This document shows positions 17,176 through 25,005 of a DNA stretch of 64,000 nucleotides, piece after piece (position 1 is the first letter of the stretch; each line of letters starts with the position of its first letter). The translations under genes were made by a program, and so were the position numbers. The notes beneath the pieces were generated by a model. The model saw only the letters and a list, made by a program, of their open reading frames with translations, was not told the origin of the DNA and did not search any database. Location: assembly GCF_001428025.1 (NCBI RefSeq), contig NZ_LMSC01000012.1, forward strand, positions 16,547 through 80,546, written 5' to 3'. This stretch comes from Phycicoccus sp. Soil748. Its GTDB lineage: Bacteria > Actinomycetota > Actinomycetes > Actinomycetales > Dermatophilaceae.

Positions 17176-17529
17176 ATGGAACGCGTACTGGGTGTGGGTG
17201 GGTACTTCGTGCGGTCCGCCGACCCCGAGAGACTGGGCGCCTGGTACCGGGACTGCCTGGGGCTCGATGCCGACGAAAACGGGCTCTGGCAGCCGCAAAC
17301 CGGGCCCATGGTCTTCGCACCCTTCGAGACCGGCACCGACTACTTCGGTTCGGCGGACCAGAAGGTGATGCTCAACTTCCGGGTCCGCGACCTCGACGCC
17401 ATGCTCGCGCAGCTGCGGTCGAAGGGGGCCGACGTGGTCGAGCAGACGCAGGAGATGGAAGGCGTCGGACGCTTCGGCTGGGTCACTGACCCTGATGGCA
17501 ACCGCATCGAGCTCTGGCAGCCCACATGA
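17176..17529 (+). CDS. VOC (glyoxalase/bleomycin-resistance fold) family protein
   Basis: A 117-residue single-domain VOC protein: VGGYFVRSADPERLGAWYRDCLGLD at the start and FGWVTDPDGNRIELWQP at the end are hallmark segments, with Glu114 a likely metal ligand. The substrate is unknown. It follows the previous VOC gene after 2 bp and is ended by the strong hairpin at 17533-17563. Confidence 0.85.
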   Translation: MERVLGVGGYFVRSADPERLGAWYRDCLGLDADENGLWQPQTGPMVFAPFETGTDYFGSADQKVMLNFRVRDLDAMLAQLRSKGADVVEQTQEMEGVGRFGWVTDPDGNRIELWQPT

Positions 17530-17532
17530 CGA

Positions 17533-17563
17533 GCCGGCCGGTCGGGTGTCCCGACCGGCCGGC
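17533..17563. terminator. bidirectional hairpin terminator
   Basis: A perfect 14-bp GC-rich stem (17533-17546 with 17550-17563) with a TGT loop sits exactly between the convergent VOC gene (stop at 17529) and the ABC permease gene (stop at 17576). It can serve both strands; there is no T tract on either side. Confidence 0.8.
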
Positions 17564-17575
17564 CACGTCATCTCC

Positions 17576-18424
17576 TCACTTGACCTCGGCGCGCCGTACG
17601 ATCAGGAGGCCGATCGCCAGGGGGAGCAGGAACCAGAGCGACCCGGCGACGCCGAGGTGCTGCCACTGCTGGCTCGAGAGCCGGCCGTCGAACAGCGGCC
17701 CCTGCGCGTAGGTGTAGTCGACCCACGGCCGCAGGTCGGCGAACCATTTCTGGTTCGCCGCCAGCAGGCTGAGCAGCGGGGGCAGGACCAGGGTGACGAC
17801 GAAGTAGGTGACGATGGCGCCGGCAGAGCTGCGGATGAGCAGGCCGAGCATGAAGCCGAACAGCATCCCGAGCACGCTGCCGAGGACGATGAGGGCGAAG
17901 TGGGCGGCGGTGACGTCCCACACCGGGTCGACCCCGGCGATGGCGCTGCCGCCGACGGTGCCGAGCACACCGACGACGAGCGCGATGAACATCGACCCGA
18001 TGCCGACGGACGTGGCCGCGAGGAACTTGGCGCCCAGCACCCGCCCGCGGTGCGGCACGAGGGTGAAGGTCGTCAGCCCGCTGCGCTGGCTCCACTCGCT
18101 CGTCACGGCGAGGATCCCGACCATCGGCAGGATCACCGTCATCGGTGCCCCGATGGCGGCCGCGAAGCTGTCGAACGTGAGCTGGTCGTCCGGCGCGAAG
18201 ACGATGATGGCGGCGGTCGCGAGGAGGCTCGTGATGACGATGCTCGCCATGAGCCAGAAGCCCGACCGGGTGTCGAACATCTTGCGCAGCTCGACGGTGA
18301 CCAGGCGCTGCAACGGGATTCGCGCCGGAGTCGACCGGCGTGGGGACCCCCCACCTCCGCCGCCCAGTGTCGCCCTGCGGGTGGTGGGCGGTGTGATCGG
18401 TGTGGTCTGGACCGTGGTGGTCAT
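17576..18424 (-). CDS. ABC-2 type transporter permease
   Basis: A 282-residue membrane subunit with six predicted helices, preceded by about 45 cytoplasmic residues including a Gly run (GGGGGG near residue 22). The segment VELRKMFDTRSGFWLM before the first helix is typical of ABC-2 exporters of the bacitracin or antibiotic-efflux type. It pairs with the ATPase gene upstream through an ATGA overlap (18421-18424). The substrate is unknown; such two-gene exporters move peptides, lipids or drugs outwards. Confidence 0.88.
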   Translation of the reverse strand: MTTTVQTTPITPPTTRRATLGGGGGGSPRRSTPARIPLQRLVTVELRKMFDTRSGFWLMASIVITSLLATAAIIVFAPDDQLTFDSFAAAIGAPMTVILPMVGILAVTSEWSQRSGLTTFTLVPHRGRVLGAKFLAATSVGIGSMFIALVVGVLGTVGGSAIAGVDPVWDVTAAHFALIVLGSVLGMLFGFMLGLLIRSSAGAIVTYFVVTLVLPPLLSLLAANQKWFADLRPWVDYTYAQGPLFDGRLSSQQWQHLGVAGSLWFLLPLAIGLLIVRRAEVK

Positions 18425-19323
18425 GCTGCTGCTCCTTCGCGCTGGGTGTCTGCGGTGAGCTCGAGGAACATCTCCTCGAGCCCTGCCCCGTCTGCGGTAC
18501 GGAGCTCGGTGAGGACGACGTGGGCGGAGAGGGCTGCCTCCCCGACCTGGTCGGGTGTGGCGTCGGTGTGGACGCTGCCGTCGGCGTGCGCTGAGAACGC
18601 GAGTCCGGCGTGGCGCATGGCCTGCTCCAGCGCGGCGGTGTCGCGGGCCCGTGCCACGGTGCCGGCGGCGGCGAGCAGCTCGGCCTTGGTGCCCTGGGCG
18701 ACGATCCGGCCGTTCCCGATGACGACGAGGTCGTCCGCGACGACCTCGATCTCGTGCAGCAGGTGCGAGGAGAGCAGGACGGTGCCACCGCCGTCGGCGA
18801 AGCCGCGCAGCAGGTCGCGCATCCACCGGATGCCGGCAGGGTCCAGGCCGTTCGCGGGCTCGTCGAGGATGAGCACGTGCGGGTCCCCGAGGAGGGCGGT
18901 GCCGATGCCGAGGCGCTGGCGCATGCCCAGCGAGTAGTCGCGCACGCGCCGGTCGGCCTCCTCGGAGGTGAGGCTGACGAGGTCGAGCATCTCCTGGACG
19001 CGCGTCCGGGGCAGGCCCATGGTGCGCTGGGCGAGCGTGAGGATCTCGCGGCCGGTGCGCCCGGCGTGCTGCGCGGAGGCGTCCAGCAAGACCCCCACCT
19101 CCCGGCCGGGGTTCGGCAGCTCGGTGAACCGGCGACCGCCGACGGTGGCCGTCCCCGAGGTGGCGGGCGTGAGGCCGACCATGATCCGCATGGTGGTGGA
19201 CTTGCCGGCCCCGTTGGGGCCGAGGAAGCCCGTCACGCGGCCACTGGCCGCGGTGAAGGAGACGTCGTCGACGGCGGTCATCCCGCGGCCGTAGGTCTTG
19301 GTGAGTGCTTCGACGGTGATCAT
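18421..19323 (-). CDS. ABC transporter ATP-binding protein (drug/peptide exporter type)
   Basis: A 300-residue ATPase with Walker A GPNGAGKST (35-43), signature YSLGMRQRLGIG, Walker B VLILDEPANGLDP and a switch His in LLSSHLLHE. The C-terminal ~80-residue extension is as in CcmA/DrrA-type exporters. It starts at ATG 19323 (MITVEALTKTYG); an ATG three codons earlier is possible. It is encoded upstream of, and coupled to, its permease. There is no linked regulator. Confidence 0.93.
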   Translation of the reverse strand: MITVEALTKTYGRGMTAVDDVSFTAASGRVTGFLGPNGAGKSTTMRIMVGLTPATSGTATVGGRRFTELPNPGREVGVLLDASAQHAGRTGREILTLAQRTMGLPRTRVQEMLDLVSLTSEEADRRVRDYSLGMRQRLGIGTALLGDPHVLILDEPANGLDPAGIRWMRDLLRGFADGGGTVLLSSHLLHEIEVVADDLVVIGNGRIVAQGTKAELLAAAGTVARARDTAALEQAMRHAGLAFSAHADGSVHTDATPDQVGEAALSAHVVLTELRTADGAGLEEMFLELTADTQREGAAA

Positions 19324-19518
19324 GGCGAGCATCGTGTCGGTGGCGAGCAGGTCGCCACATCGGGGAGAGGCCGGATCCGCACCCTGAGGCGACCCTGAAC
19401 GGGTCTCAGGGGGAGCGGCTCTTGTGCGGGTCCACGGCAGGGCGGAGTCTGGTGCGGGGGGCGGGTGAACCACCACACCGAGGCATCGCAGGGCTGCCCT
19501 GACAAGAGAGGTACCTCG

Positions 19519-20448
19519 ATGACTGCACTGAGGAAGGCATCCGCCCTGGCCGCGGCTCTCGCCGCGATGGCCGCGCTGGCGTTCACGGGGCCGCCCGCCG
19601 GGGCGGCGTCCGCCCGCGCCGACGTCGCCATCACGCTGCCGGGGGCGACGGGGACCGAGGGGGTGGCCAAGGGCGCAGGGTCCACCTTCTACGCCGGGGA
19701 CCTGCTCACCGGCGACGTCTACAGGGGCGACGCACGCCACGGCACCGCCACGAAGTTCGTGCACGCGCCGGCTGGCCGCTTCGCGACCGGTATGAAGGCG
19801 GACCTGCGCCACCACCTGCTGTTCGTGGCCGGGGGCCCGACCGGTCAGGGCTACGTCTACAGCACCCTCACCGGTGCGCCCGTCGCGTCCTACACCTTCG
19901 CCGTCGCGCCGACCTTCATCAACGACGTGGCCCTCACCGATGCGGGGGCCTGGTTCACCGACTCCTCACGGGCGGTGCTGTACTTCGTGCCGGTCAGGGG
20001 CGGCAGCCCCCGCGCCTTCTCCACGCTCCACCTCAGCGGACCGGCTGCCGACCTCAGCGGCGCCTTCAACAGCAACGGGATCCAGGCCACCGCAGACGGC
20101 TCCCGGCTCCTCGTGGCCCACAGCGGGCAGGGCGCGGTCAATGTGGTCAACCCCCGCACGGGGGCCAGCCGCGCCATCGCCGGCCTGAGCGTCCCCAACG
20201 TCGACGGCATCCTGCTCGACGGCCGGACCCTGTGGGTGGTCCGCAACAACGACAACCTCGTGGTGAAGGCCCAGCTCTCCGACGGCCTGCGCAGCGGGAC
20301 GGTGCTGCGGACCATCACGTCGAGCCTGTTCGAGACCCCGACGACGGTGGCACTGGTGGCCGGAAAGGTGCTCGTGGCGAACGCCAAGTTCGACACCGGG
20401 TTCCCGCCCACCGCCACGAGCTACGAGGTGGTCGCCATCGACCGGTGA
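19519..20448 (+). CDS. secreted beta-propeller (SMP-30/NHL-like) protein
   Basis: A 309-residue exported protein with a Sec signal peptide (residues 1 to about 32, Ala-rich with an AASA cleavage region). The mature part reads as repeated beta-propeller blades such as GVAKGAGSTFYAGDLLTGDVYRGD and NVDGILLDGRTLWVVRNNDN. It resembles secreted proteins often labelled superoxide dismutase or SMP-30-like, but no enzyme active site is evident. AGAGAGG lies before the ATG. It is convergent with the phospholipase D gene. Confidence 0.75.
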   Translation: MTALRKASALAAALAAMAALAFTGPPAGAASARADVAITLPGATGTEGVAKGAGSTFYAGDLLTGDVYRGDARHGTATKFVHAPAGRFATGMKADLRHHLLFVAGGPTGQGYVYSTLTGAPVASYTFAVAPTFINDVALTDAGAWFTDSSRAVLYFVPVRGGSPRAFSTLHLSGPAADLSGAFNSNGIQATADGSRLLVAHSGQGAVNVVNPRTGASRAIAGLSVPNVDGILLDGRTLWVVRNNDNLVVKAQLSDGLRSGTVLRTITSSLFETPTTVALVAGKVLVANAKFDTGFPPTATSYEVVAIDR

Positions 20449-20504
20449 CCGTACGGCGCGTCGGGTGAGCATCCGTCGTGGCGACAGCCCCCACGTAGGG
20501 TTGC

Positions 20505-22079
20505 TCAGCCGTCGACGAGCAGCCCCCGCAGCGGCCCCTGCAGCAGGTCGACGCGCCGGGAGAGCGCCTGCAGCCGCTCGATGCGGTGGACCGGTTCCCT
20601 CCCGGCCGCGCTCGCCTCGTCCTGCTCGTCGCAGATGGGACGCCAGACGGTGTCGACGACCTCGGCGACCGGGCCGTCGAGGTCCTCCAGCGGTCGTCCC
20701 GTGTGTTCCGCCCACAGACGCAGGCGGGTCGAGCGGGCCAGCTCCCGGTCGAGGGTGAGGACGTTGACCTCGGTGTCGTTGAAGAGGGAGTGCTCATTGA
20801 GGTTGGCGGAGCCGACGGTCAGCCACCGGTCGTCGACGATGCCGATCTTGGCGTGGACGTAGACGCCCGGGCTATCCCGGGTCGGGCCGACCAGGGTGGT
20901 CGCGAGCAGGTGGTCGCGTCCCGCGTCGGCGGCGAGGAGCCGGGCGAGCTGCCCCCGGGTGGTGTCGCGCCCGTTGTTGGGTCGGCGGGGAAGCACCAGC
21001 AGCACACGAAAGTCGTTGCCCGGTGGGTGCTCCAGCTTGGCGACCAGGACGTCGGTGACCTCGGGAGACCAGAGGAACTGGTTCTCGAGGTAGATGTGGG
21101 ATCGGGCCGAGCGCAGGGCCGCGAGGTAGCCGGACAGGATGCTGAACTCCCCTCGCGGCAGGAAGTCGTACATCTTCTCCGGGACCGTGCGCACGAGCTC
21201 GACCTCGACCTCACCGGCGGGCGGGGCCGGCTCGGGGTCGTCGAGGGTGACACCCGTGACAGCACCCCAACGAGCGTTGAAGTGGGCCGCGACGTCGGCC
21301 ACCGCGGGCCCCTGTAGGACCGTCGACGCGTCGTGCCAGCCGAGGGAGCCGGTACGCGGGTGCGCAGGGGAGTCGAGGCGGTTCCCCGCGAGTGCCGTGA
21401 GGTCGATGCCGCCCACGAAGGCGATACGGTCGTCGACGACGACCAGCTTCTCGTGGTGGCAGTGCATGGTGAACTCGCGGGTGTCGAGGGCGCACTCCAC
21501 GGAGGTGCCGCTCATCAGGCCGGCGGCCGCGGCACGGACGTCGCGACGGCTCGGCTTGAACACGGGCACCGGTGGGCCGCCCCACATGAGCACCCGCACC
21601 GGCACCCGGTGCGCCACCGTCCCCAGCAGCTCGCGCAGGGTCAGGCTGCCGGGTCCCTCGACGAGCCGGAAGTCCGGGCTGCAGTGCCACCCGGCGATGT
21701 GGACGCTGCGCTGCGCGCCGAGGATCGCAGCCTGCACCTCCGCGAGCGCCTCGGCCCCGTCGACCAGGACGCGCAGGCTGTTGCCCGAGCGGACCCGCGA
21801 CGGCGTCACCCACGTCGGCTCGGGCGCGGTGGGCGCGCCGGTTGCCCCGGTGTCGTCGCCCACCTCGGTCCGCGAGGGCATCCCGGACGCCGCGTCGAGC
21901 GCGGCCACGTGGCCGAGGCGCTGCAGCCGGCGTCGGTGCCTTGCCTCGACGAGGTGCTCGAGGCCGGCGCCGAGCCAGCTGTCGGCGGGCCCGGTGAGGG
22001 AGCCCAGGACGGCGCGGGACCCGGCAGCCCTGCCGTTCGGCGCCATTCCTGCACGGGATCGTGGTGCTCGCTGGGCCAT
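20505..22079 (-). CDS. phospholipase D / cardiolipin synthase-like protein
   Basis: A 524-residue member of the PLD superfamily with two HKD motifs: HHEKLVVVDDRIAFVGG in the first half and HAKIGIVDDRWLTVGSANLNEHS in the second. These supply the two catalytic His residues of one active site. There are no clear N-terminal membrane helices, which argues against classical cardiolipin synthase; phospholipase or phosphatidyltransferase activity is possible. The start is ATG 22079; about 75 variable basic residues precede the catalytic core, so the true start could be a little inside. Confidence 0.85.
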   Translation of the reverse strand: MAQRAPRSRAGMAPNGRAAGSRAVLGSLTGPADSWLGAGLEHLVEARHRRRLQRLGHVAALDAASGMPSRTEVGDDTGATGAPTAPEPTWVTPSRVRSGNSLRVLVDGAEALAEVQAAILGAQRSVHIAGWHCSPDFRLVEGPGSLTLRELLGTVAHRVPVRVLMWGGPPVPVFKPSRRDVRAAAAGLMSGTSVECALDTREFTMHCHHEKLVVVDDRIAFVGGIDLTALAGNRLDSPAHPRTGSLGWHDASTVLQGPAVADVAAHFNARWGAVTGVTLDDPEPAPPAGEVEVELVRTVPEKMYDFLPRGEFSILSGYLAALRSARSHIYLENQFLWSPEVTDVLVAKLEHPPGNDFRVLLVLPRRPNNGRDTTRGQLARLLAADAGRDHLLATTLVGPTRDSPGVYVHAKIGIVDDRWLTVGSANLNEHSLFNDTEVNVLTLDRELARSTRLRLWAEHTGRPLEDLDGPVAEVVDTVWRPICDEQDEASAAGREPVHRIERLQALSRRVDLLQGPLRGLLVDG

Positions 22080-22141
22080 GGTGGCGATCGTGCCATGTCG
22101 GGAGCCGACGAGACGGCGAGTCGGCGGCGGTCCCGGCCATG

Positions 22142-22193
22142 CCCGGCGTCCGTCCCGGCCCCAACGCCAGGGGGACCGAGACGGACGCCCGGG
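22142..22193 (-). terminator. long hairpin after the secreted-protein gene
   Basis: A 10-bp perfect stem (22145-22154 with 22180-22189), extended by CCC/GGG outside a one-base bulge and by further paired bases inside, lies directly beyond the stop of the minus-strand gene that ends at 22197 and before the phospholipase D gene on the same strand. Confidence 0.6.
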
Positions 22194-22196
22194 TGG

Positions 22197-23012
22197 CTAC
22201 TTCTTGTTGGTGCTCAGCTGCACCTTCTGCTCGGCATACCCCAGGGAGCAGTCGAACAGGCCGCACGCGAAGCCGAACGTCACGCTGGCGCCCTTGCCGC
22301 CCCGGAAGAGCCCGTTGCTGCTCGTAGCCATGCCGACCCACTGGTGCACGACACCATCGCACTGCAGCGGGTAGACGAAGAAGTCACCGGTGACCTTGAC
22401 CCGGCCCACCCGCTGGGTCAGGGTGCCGTCGATCTCGCTGGAGAAGTCGTCGGCGTTGGTGCAGGAGTAGGTGCCGGTGAGCTTTGCGGAGCCGTCCTTG
22501 TACGCGGTGCCGCGCGGGTTGACCGTGACGCTGATCTCGGGCGGCGGCGGCGCGGTGTCGAAGGTCACCGCGAGCTGTCCGCCGTTGGTGACGGTGTCGC
22601 TGAACGCGACGATGTAGTAGGTCTGCCCGGCGGTGGTCGGGAAGCCGACGGCCTCCGGACCGCAGGCGACGAGCGCCCCGTTCGAGGGGTCGCCCTCAGT
22701 GGCCATGAACCCGCCGGTGTAGTCGGAGGCCGACATGTCCGCGACGAGTCCACCGTCGGCGGGTGCGGTGTAGCGGAACCAGACGCTGGCGTTGGTGAAC
22801 GGTGCCCCGCAGTTGGCGTTGAGGGCGGCGTCCAGGGAGTCGGTGGTCGCGCCGGTGGTGTCCTCGCTGAACGAGGACGGCAGGGTGCTGATCGTGGTGG
22901 CGGTGGCCGCGGTGTCGTTCGTCACCGGTGCCGCGACGGCGGCGGTGGCCAGTGACGGCAGGAACAGTGCTCCTGCGGCGACGGCCGTGAGGGTGGTGCG
23001 CAGCATTCTCAT
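22197..23012 (-). CDS. secreted hypothetical protein with a pre-peptidase-like domain
   Basis: A 271-residue exported protein with a signal peptide ending near AAVAAP (residue 29). Residues 30-150 (TNDTAATATTISTLP, VWFRYTAPADGGLVADMS, QTYYIVAF) resemble the beta-sandwich pre-peptidase C-terminal or bacterial pre-peptidase domains found in secreted enzymes. After a Pro-rich linker, a second beta-rich domain has paired Cys residues. No catalytic motif is seen. The start is ATG 23012 with GGGGGAA upstream; the longer frame is not credible. Confidence 0.65.
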   Translation of the reverse strand: MRMLRTTLTAVAAGALFLPSLATAAVAAPVTNDTAATATTISTLPSSFSEDTTGATTDSLDAALNANCGAPFTNASVWFRYTAPADGGLVADMSASDYTGGFMATEGDPSNGALVACGPEAVGFPTTAGQTYYIVAFSDTVTNGGQLAVTFDTAPPPPEISVTVNPRGTAYKDGSAKLTGTYSCTNADDFSSEIDGTLTQRVGRVKVTGDFFVYPLQCDGVVHQWVGMATSSNGLFRGGKGASVTFGFACGLFDCSLGYAEQKVQLSTNKK

Positions 23013-23204
23013 GGTTCCCCCAAGCTCTGAGCAGACCCCGGGTTGGGTCCTGGCCCGGAGGATGGCGCAAGGGCGCAGCCAGCGCCAGAGTCTCGTGAGG
23101 GAGATCCGGGACCTTTGCGCGGGCGGGGAGCGGATCCAGTGCGGCGTTGGGGGGACTCGCGGGTGTTTGTCCGGACTCGGGCTCCGCGCCACGGTCGGTG
23201 CGGC

Positions 23205-23627
23205 TCAGGTGTTCTCGTCGGCACTGGTCGGGGGTCGGTACAGCGTCTCCACGGCGGCCTCGATGTCCTCGTCGCCGCGGTCGACGGGCTCGACGTACAG
23301 CCGGGCGTCGGCGATGAGTCCGTCACGGACGGTCAGGATGATGACACCGCACATGGCGAAGGTCGACCCGTCGGTGTGGTGGCCGTGCCATGACAGCTCG
23401 CCCCACTCTGTCGACCCCTCGCGCACGTGGGTGACGAGGTCACCGCGGAAGTCGGGCACGCCCTGGAACACCGCGGTCCAGTTGGCCAGCACCTGTGCCC
23501 TGCCGGTGAACTCGCGGCCGGGGTGGGCCGGCTGCGAGCTCCGGTAGTCCTCGGCGAAGCAGACCGCCATGCGCTCTGCGTCGTGAGCGTTCTGCGCCTC
23601 GGTGAGGCGCTCCAACATGCTCCTCAT
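23205..23627 (-). CDS. SnoaL/NTF2-like protein
   Basis: A 140-residue single-domain protein with the cone-shaped NTF2-like pattern: LTEAQNAHDAERMAVCFAEDYRSSQP, a GRAQVLANW segment and VRDGLIADARLYVEPVD near the end. Family members are polyketide cyclases, isomerases or small-ligand binders; nothing here fixes a substrate. It stands alone between the secreted protein and the decayed acyltransferase. Confidence 0.8.
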   Translation of the reverse strand: MRSMLERLTEAQNAHDAERMAVCFAEDYRSSQPAHPGREFTGRAQVLANWTAVFQGVPDFRGDLVTHVREGSTEWGELSWHGHHTDGSTFAMCGVIILTVRDGLIADARLYVEPVDRGDEDIEAAVETLYRPPTSADENT

Positions 23628-23681
23628 GCTCCGACGGTAGTCCGTGGGACGACGGCGCGGGAGGGCCTTGGAGCATCGCCG

Positions 23682-24836
23682 TCACAGCACCTTCGCGACG
23701 CCGGGGACGCGCAGCACCGCGGAACCGACGGCGAACGACAGGGCCACACCCACGACGGCCACGAGGACGAACCGCGCCTCGGTCGGCCAGGCCAGGTGCC
23801 GGCTGGCGAGGATGAGCAGCACCAGGACGCCCTGGTGGACGAAGAAGGTCGCGTACGCCGCGCGGCTCAGCTCCTTCGCCAGCGGACCTTGGCGGACAGC
23901 GCGGCGCCGGAACGCGTCGACCACCCAGACCGAAACCGTGACGAGCACCATCGCCTCGACGGTCGCGAAAGCCATGGACTGCCAGGTGCCCCCGCCGCCG
24001 AAGCCGTCCACGTCGGCGTCTGCGGTCGACAGGGCCGCGACGAGAGCGGCACAGCCGGCCATGGAGGACCAGGCGGCGTGTCGTACCCGCGTGGCGAGCT
24101 GCGGGTCGAGGTGGTCGAACCAGCCGCGTTCGCCGGCAAGGACGCCGAGCGTGAACCCCGCCACCCAGCCCGGCGCCTGAGCCACTGCGAGGTGCCAGCG
24201 CTCCTGTCCGAACGGTGCCCAGATCCGCACGACGTAGGACATCACCGCCACCAGTACCACCGTCCCGGCCAGGTCCCGTCCGCCGAGCCGGCGCCCCGTC
24301 CCCGGGTGCCACGGGCGGCTCCGGCGGACCACGGCATACACGGCCGAGAACACCAGGAGCACGCCGAGGAACCATGTCGGGCCGGGGGGAGGGGGAAGTG
24401 GCCACCACGAGTGCGGGATGTACTGCCAGAAGCTTCCGCGGAAGCCGGCGTTGCTCGAGTCGACGAACTCGATCGGCGGGGTGAGCAGGAGCACGAACGC
24501 GACACTGGGCACCAGCAGCCGGATCGTGCGGTCACGCAGGAACAACCGGGTTCCCCTGCGGTGCAGGGACTTCGGCGTGAACACGCCCGCCACCATGAAG
24601 AACAGGGGCATGCCGAACGCGACACCGACGATCGCCACCAGGAGCAGGATGCTGAGCAGCGGTTCGCGGACGGTGGGCTCACTGAGCACCCAGGCGCCCT
24701 CGAGGCCGTTCCACGCCAGGATGACGAGGGCGAGGACGACGCCGGCGACGAGGGCGACCTTGAGGTTGTCCGCCCAGGCGAGTCGCTGCGGCCCCGTCTC
24801 GGCGTGCAGCTGTGGTCGGGTTCAGGGAACGGTCAT
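23682..24836 (-). pseudogene. acyltransferase family 3 membrane protein, interrupted by an early stop
   Basis: A polytopic O-acyltransferase-like protein (Acyl_transf_3), open from 24821 to 23682, with about ten helices including GVAFGMPLFFMVAGVFTP and FFVHQGVLVLL. The only ATG with a good ribosome binding site (GGAGGTG five bases upstream) is at 24836, but its frame reads MTVP and then TGA at 24822-24824. The frame continues without another stop through RLAWADNLKVALVAG into the conserved region. The next conventional in-frame start is a GTG at 24689, which would remove the first helix. The His usually found in helix 1 also seems replaced by Leu. I infer a decaying gene or restart translation; a sequencing error is the alternative. 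Confidence 0.6.
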
Positions 24837-24954
24837 GGGGCACCTCCACCACTTCGCGTCGACTCTCAGGATCGAGGCACGGGGGAGGAGGAGGGCAGAG
24901 TCCTTCGTCCCCGCGCGTGGCCGTGCTCGAGCGTCACCACGTGGACGGACGAAG

Positions 24955-24964
24955 TTATGCAGAA
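24955..24964. promoter_or_regulatory. candidate GntR operator, site D
   Basis: TTATGCAGAA, identical to the site at 29617 and close to those at 28742 and 32312. It lies in the divergent gap between the interrupted acyltransferase and phoD, 5 bp upstream of a plausible -35 element of phoD. Such A/T-rich sequence is rare in this genome. Confidence 0.55.
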
Positions 24965-24968
24965 TGTA

Positions 24969-24997
24969 TTGTTTTGTCGCCTTTGCCTGCCTAGCAT
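24969..24997 (+). promoter_or_regulatory. probable promoter of a leaderless phoD transcript
   Basis: TTGTTT (24969-24974) and TAGCAT (24992-24997) are separated by 17 bp. The expected transcription start falls within two or three bases of the ATG at 25006, which has no ribosome binding site, so a leaderless mRNA is likely, as is common in actinobacteria. Confidence 0.5.
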
Positions 24998-25005
24998 GCG
25001 ACGAC

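Noticed and set aside
19519-20448. The secreted beta-propeller protein as a sugar lactonase
   Set aside because: It is exported, lacks the Glu/Asn/Asp metal set of SMP-30 lactonases, and is far from the sugar genes.
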